From the NCBI RefSeq assembly GCF_003265705.1, contig NW_020312894.1:4860675-4924674 (forward strand): a DNA stretch of 64,000 nucleotides. Reading direction: 5' to 3'. This DNA comes from Callorhinus ursinus (Eukaryota; Chordata; Mammalia; Carnivora; Otariidae). The position numbers and the translations under genes are program-made. The notes under the pieces are model-generated. The model did no database searches. It was not told the DNA's origin and saw nothing but the letters and a program-made list of their open reading frames with translations. Positions 37,301-46,300 of this stretch are shown here, piece after piece; the stretch's first letter is position 1, and each line of letters opens with the position of its first letter.

Positions 37301-40300
37301 TGTAATTTTTTTTAAAGTCAAAATCAAAACAAAACAAAACAAAAAAATCGATGATGGCCAAAACACGAAACTTTTACATAATGACAGGACGGGTAATAGT
37401 GCAGAGACAGGCCGTGTTGGAGCCTGGGACCACAGGAGAAATCCGTCGGCATGACCTTGCCTTTATTGACAATTGTACTATTTTGCTCAGCATGGATTAT
37501 TCGCAGTGATTTTGATATATTTGCTTGTTGCATTAATTACTGATCCCGACGAGACGAGGGCTTTTTGCGCCTGGGGCAAGGGCCTCACCTGCCCGACCCT
37601 GTTTCTGGCCCTGCTCCGTTGGAGTGGTCAGCTGCTTCTGACTCACAGCTTTCTGCTGGCAAGGCCAGCCACCCCCTCCGCGCGGAGAAACACGAGTGCA
37701 AGGGGAAATGGGACAAGGCAGGAGGGGGCAAGGCATACTGCTGCAAACCTGGAGAGCTATGCTGCACATGGAGAATAACTTCTGTTATGTGGCTGACAGA
37801 TTGCAAAACAATACTGCTTGGAGCTGTCCCTCAGTATGACCTAACTTCTCAAAAAATAAAGGTGGGGGACACATTTGGAAACAATTAAAAGGAAGCAGGA
37901 TAAAGGCGGATAAGGCGTGTGCTAAAAAATAAGCAACATACAGTTGAAATGCTCCCTCACCTCCCGAGCCCTCATGGGACACTTCCTTGTGAATGTCCCC
38001 CGTCTGTCGCAGTGTCATCTTTGGGTAAAACAACCGCACAACACTTTGCTATTTATGAAGTCCGCTGTCTGAGCCTCGAGTGGAGCCATAAGGTCCCTAA
38101 GACGGGCCCACTCTGCTCCCCGAGCCCCCCCTCCCCGGGGCGGTGGAGGCCGGCGGCGTAGGCGCAGCTGACCCACGTGCCAGGGCTGGTCAGCTCGGCA
38201 GCTCCTCTTCAAGCTCCACACTCAGCACATGGCTGTGCACAAAATGAGGAAGATGCATGAAGCAAAACTCAAAACGTGGTCAGGGATGAACTCTGAACGG
38301 CTAAATCCAAGGCAACTCTTCCTGGTGTGTGTCTTACCTACAGCCCGCCCAGGCCTCTCTCTCTCTCTCCCTCTGTCTCTCTCTCTCTCTCCGTCTCTGT
38401 CTCTCCAATGACTCAAGAGTCACAAGACATTAAGTATCACATGAGCAACACAAAAGAACTATCACGAACGCACGTTTGTGTTTTGTGTTGAGAGCTAGGA
38501 GAATCGGTTTGCTACCATGGGGACGGTTCCAGTTGGTTAAAGCCACCCTAGTTGGTGGCTGCCATCGCTAAGGTCACAGAGAAAATTCACCAAGAACCAC
38601 AATAGCAGGATGCAAGAGGCTGGAGCAGACATCAAACCAAAGGGAACTCGTGGCCCCTCCCAGGGAGCCCCACGGCTGCTTAACCCATGCTCTGAGGATG
38701 GGTCAGAAGAGGGACATTTCCTTTGCCAGCGAGATGCTGAAGCTCTTCGAAGCCCATTAGAGGTGGGGTGGGGGCTCCGCCGCTTTCAACACGGAACTGC
38801 CCCACTGCCCTCTGCTCAGGCCCTGGTCTTCCCCGTTCGCGAGACAACCGAGTTTCTGTCGCACTAGATTTTAGGACACGGCCCTCGGAGTGTTTGCGCT
38901 GGAAGGAGCCTTCAGGAACATCTCCCTCAAGCGTCTCATCTTAGGAATGAGCAACGAGGGCAGGGCGAGGGGCCCTGCAGCAGACACCGGGTCTCCAGAA
39001 GCCCACTTTTGGGACAGTGTCACGACCAATGCAAGCATTCCTGGTCTTTGGGCACCGCCTGTCCGGGTTTTCGACCCCAGGACAAAAAGACAAAGGACCC
39101 GCCCCCCCCAACTCACATTGAACTCCTCCCGAAAGCGTTTGCAGTCATCTGCCGAGCGGACGCGGATCTCCTCCTCCAGGTGTGCCACAGGGATGGGAAA
39201 GTACTTCTTGGGCCCAGAGGGGGACCTGCTGAGAAGCATCACTCGTTGCTGCTCTGTGGGGCCAAAAGAAACATGGGGGCCACTGAGTCGTATTCCCGGA
39301 CGGCTGACTCCTTCACCAGATGGACTGACCAGCTTTCCTGGAGGAAAGACACCGCTGGAGGGGGGCCCACTGCTCTCAGATCGTGTAGCTGGGGCCAGGA
39401 GGGGCCCTGAGCACCTGAGTACTAGAGCTCTGTCCTCGGGATACACCCACACCATTCACAAACAGGGGTGTCCCTCTGGGGGGGGACCTGCTCCCACCAA
39501 CCACAGACGCCTTATCTCAGTCCCCCAGCCCCTGCTCCTTCCACAAAGGATTTGGGCAGCTTCACCCTCCAGCTCAGTTGTCCAGGTTTGAAACAGGGAG
39601 GATGATTATGTTCATAAATTAGGAAGAATCGTTTTGGTTCAAGTTGGGAATAGACCAGAAATCAGTTAGGATAGGAGCCTCCCCCAGCCTTGTCAGCTTT
39701 GTGACACACACAGTCCTGGTTGCTGAAACCCCACAAGCTCCAGGAGAAATAAGACAAACACCATCCTTGTTTGGCAGGGCGCGGGCAGGGGGGCCCTAGG
39801 AAGGGCTAGCCGCAGGGCAGTTCCTGGACAAATTCCTTCCATAAATTCAGAGTGAGACAAAAGGAGAAATCCCTGGCATGTGCTTCGCTCCCTGGGAAAT
39901 GCGCCGATATTCTTGACAGGGTCAACATGGAACCTTTGCCGTCACGCTTGCAAAGGGCCTGTCCCCACCTGCAGAGCTGTTCTGCAGCCCGGCCAAGAAC
40001 TCCTCCCAGGGCTCATTCCTCGGAGAGAGGATGCGTCAGGAGGAGTCCGGTGGGGCCTCTGGGTCTCACCAGCCACACCTCCTTCTCTCCCATTCAGGCT
40101 GTTGAAACGTGCAGGGCGGGGGGAGAGGGCAGGAAGGGGGCCCCTGGAGGCCATCTTTGCACCTAACAAGGTGCTCTGCAACCCCAGCACTTCGAAATCG
40201 CCCTCCATGTCCTCTCCACTGCGTCCTTCCCTGCTGCCAGTTTTGCAACTGTGTTTGAAATCTGATAGCATGTTTGTTCCCTCAAACCATGGAACAATTA

Positions 40301-43300
40301 GGTAGCGAACGGCCAGAGGAAATGACAGTCACTGGTGTGAACCAATACTTTGGAAAGCCTCTGCCTCACACAATCTTCTCAGCCATCTAGATGTGTGCCC
40401 TGTAAGTTGCATTAACGCCTTCCGAACCGAACTCAGAACCGGAAAGAAAGGTCGGGAATGCCCTCGCCGACTGTGACCATCCCCGCTACACACACTGGTG
40501 GATCGGCTCCCCTTCTGCATCACGATCTGAAAGCAGTGCGAATTTCGGGGGAGCCCTTCAGAGGCTGTCTCATTTTAGGACTGTAGAGGGCTTACTGAAA
40601 AATGTTACATATCAAAACCTGTAAAAAGCGACAGGATGTGAACAGTGTTTCCAACAAAGCCACAGACTGAAAGCCTCAAGTGTCTGTTTCCCACCAGAGA
40701 GAAACGGAGAAGTCTTGAAATGGTAAAATTCTACCATCACAAATGCTAGCCCTATACCAGGGAAAGCGAGACCGAAGTGGCAAAGCTGAAGGAGTTTAAC
40801 ATTTAAAACAAAAGGCAGACAACGACCCCCTGCGTGGTCAGAAAGAGCGCACCGCCCTGCCCCCCCGCCCCCAGCCCCCGCCCGGGTACCTTGTTCTTCC
40901 AGGATTCCGTTGGGCATCTTCTTGTCATTGGAGCTGACCACGGCTTTCCTTTGCTTCCTGAACCTTGGAGACACAGACGGGTTAGCTTTGGGCCCGGGGA
41001 CATTTCCCGGAGCACAGGGACCTTGCGCGGCGATACCCACCAGGTGAGCCGGGAGAAGCTCTTCCTGCTGCTCATGGCTGGGCCAAGCCACCCGGGATCT
41101 CCGGCCCCCAGCCCCGTGGGTTCCCAGCCCCTCCTGTCCCCAGCCCTGCCACCCTCTGCCTGGGCCCACACCCGCCCTGCAGCCTCGAGGAGCTCATTTC
41201 CTCTTCAGAGCGTGTCGGGGCAAGTCCGCCTGCGCCCCGGGGACACTCCTACCTGAAAAAGTAGGCGGCGAGGAGCAGAAGGAGAACGAAGAGCAACAGC
41301 GGCAACAGCAGCCAGGCCAGCAGGGGCTGGGGCGCGCGGGGGTCAGGAGGGCCTGCGGGCGACGGGGGACCCCAGGCAGGGACTCAGGGAACAGGGAAAG
41401 TGGGGTTTGGGCAAAGCAAGATCCCCAACACTAGACTGCACTTTACAGTGTGCAAATCAGTTGCCCCTCCATCCCACTGGAACTTCTTCCCTCGTACCAG
41501 AACCTCCTTCATCAGCCCTTCTTGGACACCAGCACCTCACTTTAGAGTCTGCAAAGCAGGCCACCGTCCCGGTCCACCATGCTCACCACTGAAGAGAGGA
41601 GCAGCACTGATACCGGGAAGGAAGCTTCAACTGAGGGGCCGGTGACTTTGTCCCAGGCTCCCTGGGGAGAGGCAGTGAAGGCACAACGGGGAGCCCCTGA
41701 CCCTCAAGTAACCTGTTTCCCCGGGTTCCCGGGGCACCTGCCTCTCCCCATCATGGGTAAGCAGAGGAGGGCGAAGGATCAGCTGCCCTACTATTCCGTC
41801 TGAGGACAGTGTGGGGAGCTCCCGGGGCCTCGGCAGGAGCTCAGGGCATGGGGTGCAGCCTGGCCCTTGGGTCAGGTGGAGGTCTGTGGCCATGCCACGA
41901 TCAGGTCTTCTGGAGCTTCGAGCTCCCAGGCCTACTGGTCCAGGTTGACTTTCCTCGTTCAGAAGGCCCCATGTCCTTGGACCAAGAGCAGTTGCCTTGT
42001 GGCTGCCCAGGACTGGCCCAGTGAGCCCAGATTCCGAGGGGCTCTGGCAGCCTGGCTGCCACCCCTCCCCTGAAGTTCCGCCTGAGCCCCTGCCTGCCCA
42101 GACTGCTGTGCTGCCCTCTCCTCATCAAAATGTCCCTGCTCCCAAGGAGCCTATCAAATGCCCCCTCCTCCAGGAAGCCCACTCGCCTCCCCTCCTGTGG
42201 ATCCCAGAGGGTCACTGCATGCCTCGAAGCACAGACCCCACTCTCCTGGAGTGAACAGGCCCTGGGGGTGACCGCCTTCACTCTGATTCAGTGGCACCCC
42301 TTCAAAGGCAACAACTGGGCTTCCTTGGCTTTGAGTTCCCAGAAGCACCGAGCATGGCCTTGAGCCCAGTGGGGGCACTGCAGGCCTGCAGCCTCCCTCC
42401 CCCAGCACCTCCCTCCTGGTGTATTCTAAAGATCTTAATCTGCATCTCATGTCCCAGGTTGTAAGCAACCTCCACCCCCAGGGCCTCATGCTGACTCTGG
42501 CCCCTTGTAAGTGGCTAATGCATATATTTCTAATAAATGACAACACATCACTGACTCAAGTGACCACTCGATGCAGAAGTGCCCTGGGACACAGTTGGTC
42601 TGTGAGGAGAAGGTGACCAACAGACAAGACACCCTCACCCCAGGCTGAGCCACTGCCTCTCCCATCTGGCCAGCGGCCTCACCAGCCAAGCGGTAGGGCA
42701 AAGCCAGGGTGACCCAGGCTGAGCCGCTAAGAGCCCCGGGCCCTCTCCTCTGGCCCCACCTGCTACAGAGCTCCCCTGGGGAGCTGACCTGGCCTGGGGC
42801 TTCCACACTTGCCCATCCAGGGAGAACCCTCCCTGCTCTGCCAGGGCCTTGGAGCCGACTCAAGCGCAGGCTGAATGGGAGAGATGCCTGACAGCAAGGG
42901 GCAGCGCTGGGCCCAGCCCAGACCGGTCTCCGTCCCTGCCCTGCCAACTGTAACCACAGAGCATGGGCGGCTGCCCTTCTCCTGTCCCCACTTCTGCATT
43001 TGCACAGAGATCAGGCTGCCCCAGCTCAGCGTCCATCTTGGCAGTGACTGACCGGCTAGCTTGCCCACCCAAGGGCTGGATGGACCTGGCTGAGGGTTGT
43101 GGACTTGACCTGGAGCTCTGAGGGGCACCTGGACCACAGACAGCCCAGCCCTGGAGGGCTCTGTCAGGAGGCTCCAGCGTCCGGCCTCCAGGCTCAGGCT
43201 GCCTCCAGTAAAGGCTTATAGTTACGGAGGTGGGCGTCTCCACGGCACACCCCTGAGGACCCAGGCGGAATGACCCAGGGCCCCAGAGTGGCGCTGTGCG

Positions 43301-46300
43301 CAGGGGCAGAATCCACAGATCAGAAGGACAAATGTCAGCAGCTGCTTCTGTTCCGGAGGGCAGAGGTCAGGTAGGGACACTCAGGAGCCGGCAGGCCTGG
43401 CAGGGGACTGGGAGAACTGGCAGTGCCCCTCCCCCACGATCCAGTTCTTGCAGCTTGCCAAAAGAAGAAATTCATATTTTCATGTAAAAAATGATCTGAT
43501 TTTTAAATATGGATACGTAATTCAACCTAAAGGCAGTTTTAAAAAACACTATGGTCTAGAAAAAAGCCTCTGCAGGCCGTGTCCCCTCGGCCAAGTGAAA
43601 TGTGGAAAAAACAAAAAACGGATGACATCCGCTATCAGGCCGGCTCTGTGACTCGACTTTCTCGGTGGGTCGTCTGTCTTGGAAAGCTTCTGGGCTAGCA
43701 CACACGAGCCTCTTCGTTTTGTTAAACTGCTGCTTGGACGTCCACTTCCTGAATAACCCAAGATTTCGATGCACATTTAGGTTGTTTCCAACTTTTTGGC
43801 TGTTAGCTACAATTTTACCTCTCGTTTCTTTATCCTTGGTGTATCTTGAAAGTGCTTCCATAGAAGGCTCCCGGAAGGGCGCTCTGTGCATCCGTGTGCA
43901 CACACGGTACGTTGTAACAGAAACTGCTAGGTGACCACCTGCAAAATTTCCAGCTTCCACGCTTCCCTAGACTGGGTGATTGGAGCCTATTTCTCCCGGC
44001 TATGAGCAATCCTCTTAATTTTTGTCAATCTGATAATAAAATAATACCACTTTAATTTGCAATTCCCTCACTTCTATAGAGTTAAGCATCATCTCATGAT
44101 TAATAAAACATCATCAATTCGATATTTGCATTTGGCTCGGTCACATCCACCACCGTTTTCCTGTGTTACCTTTTTCTTATTAATTTTTTAGGAACCCTTC
44201 CTGTAACAAGGACAGCAACACTTTATTACACTGTTTGTGAATCTTTACCCTCAACTCCTGTGTGAAGGAATGTCTCTTGATGATTATTTAATACATTTTG
44301 TTCAATGAACAAACAAAATGACTTCTGGTTAATTGGCACACTGTGGCAATGTGCCGGGATCACCCTAAATAATCCTTTCGGGGAACAAAGTTCCAAGGGC
44401 ACGTCACACAGTCAGGCTCCCCTGCCCCCCAGAATTCTAGGTCAATGGAGCCTGTCCACGTGGTATCACCGAGACCCTGAAGTGGGCCAGCTGTCGATTT
44501 CCCTCCTGGTTGTGTGACCAGCAGCCGCTGCCCCAGCCCATAAGGCCCCCAGCAGAAGCCGCAAGGAGCTGTGATTGTCACATCCGTTCTGATGGGCACG
44601 AGATCATACCGCGCAGCCCCTCCCCCTGAAAGGAGCGCCTGACACCCACAGCCATCTTACGAGCCAATCACTTTACTCTCAAGTGAACTGAGCAGGCCCA
44701 GGGGTGAGGCTGAGTCACCCAACAGATGCCCTGGGTGCCATCTGCAGGAGCGCCCACACAGCTCCACGTTGCTTCTCTGAGCAAACGATGCTCTGTCCGT
44801 GTCCGGTAGACATGCTGTTGTTGTAAGTGTTTCTGCAGGTGTCGGGCCTCGGGCCAGCCAGCTCCTCTCTGCCGGGCACAGGGACACCCTGTCCTCGGGG
44901 CAGGTCTGGAGGGTCCCAGGCTGCGGAACAGTGCCAGCGACCCCAGTGACCCGGCACCCGGAGGCCAGCTGGTGATGAGAAGGCACGACAAATGCAGTTT
45001 CCATGTGCGGGGAGCTTCTGTGTTTCCTTTTATGTGGTTTTGGATTTCTCTGGCTTCTCAAGCGAGGACAGTGCCACCCCCCCGTCCCTGCTGGGGGCTG
45101 GTATCAGGGACTGAGCTCCACCTCTCCTTCCTCTTGGGGGCGAAGGGTGCACTTGTAGGACCTGCGTGGGCAAAGCTCCCAAGCTGGATGGGGCTTGAAC
45201 CCCTGACCCCGGCCCGAATGATGCCACTTCTAATCACCTCGCCCAAGCTTTTTCTTCTGGAGGGAGGTTGATCATTTTTGTTTTCCCAAGGCCCTGTGAT
45301 AAGCAAAGTGTGATGCTTAATTTTTTGTGTCAACTTTGCTGGGCCACGAGCTGCCAGATATTTGGTCAAACATTGTTCTGGGTGTTTTGAGGGAGGTGCT
45401 TTTTGGATGAGATTCAGCATTTAAATTGGTGGTCTCAGAGAAGAAGAGCACACCCCACCCCACCCCCACTGTGGGCGGGCCTCATCCAATCAGTTGAAGG
45501 CCTGCATAGAACAGAAGTGCTGAGCATTCTGTGAGTAACAGGGAATTCTTCCTGCCTGATGGCCTTCCAACTGGGACATCACTCTCTCTGGTTTTGTAGC
45601 CACTCTGCCAGCCTTCAAACTCAAACTAGGACACTGGCTCTGCATATTTTGGACTTGACAACCTCCACAACTGTGTGACCCAATCCCTTATAATAAATAT
45701 AAATACAGATACAGGTACAGATCTAAATGAAAACATAGGAATATATCTATGGATTCTGTGTCTCTGGAGAACACTAACCAATTCAGCAAGTACTACCGCA
45801 TCAGAGAAGTCCTTGAGTCTTGTGCCTGGGAGTCTCGGGAATGAAGAGGGAAGGGGGAACGGAGCAGGCATGTGGGGGCTGGCGAGAGGCCCCAAGGCAC
45901 ACTCGGGGGACCAGGCCTTGCTGGTTACAGGTTGCTGCTACCCTGGGCACAGGCCGGAGAAGGCTGCCAGACGGGCCTCCGGCTACCAGGGAGGTGTGGG
46001 GTGGCCCAGGGAATCCGTGCCCAGTCCTTGAGGACCCTGAACTCACCAGGTGGGCCTCTGTCTGTGTTGGGCACACACCCTAGGAGGAGATATCAAGGGA
46101 CACTGAAGAGCCAACTGTCTGGGCCCTCAGAGACTGGCTGGGGACGGGCCTCCTCGGACCCGGGCTCCTGCCAACCCCAGCAGCAGCCCAGTGGACGAGC
46201 TCCCGCACCCCAGCTCGGCTGTCTCCTTAATCCTCACAGCATTGCTGAGTACTAGGCACTATTACTACCTCCGCCGCACAGATGGGGACACTGAGGCACA

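Larger units (their letters stand above)
33745..39116 (-). other. PTPRE intron 4
   Basis: The second largest intron between coding exons (5.4 kb). It contains an L2-like tail (33980-34065), MIR-like pieces (34620-34830 and 36600-36735), an A-rich tract (37320-37347) and a CT repeat (38358-38405). No additional exon was recognised. Confidence 0.6.

Noticed and set aside
38890..39591. 233-codon plus-strand open frame opposite PTPRE exon 4
   Set aside because: It is the shadow of the exon at 39117-39253 on the other strand. The minus-strand frame has the PTPRE protein and splice sites.
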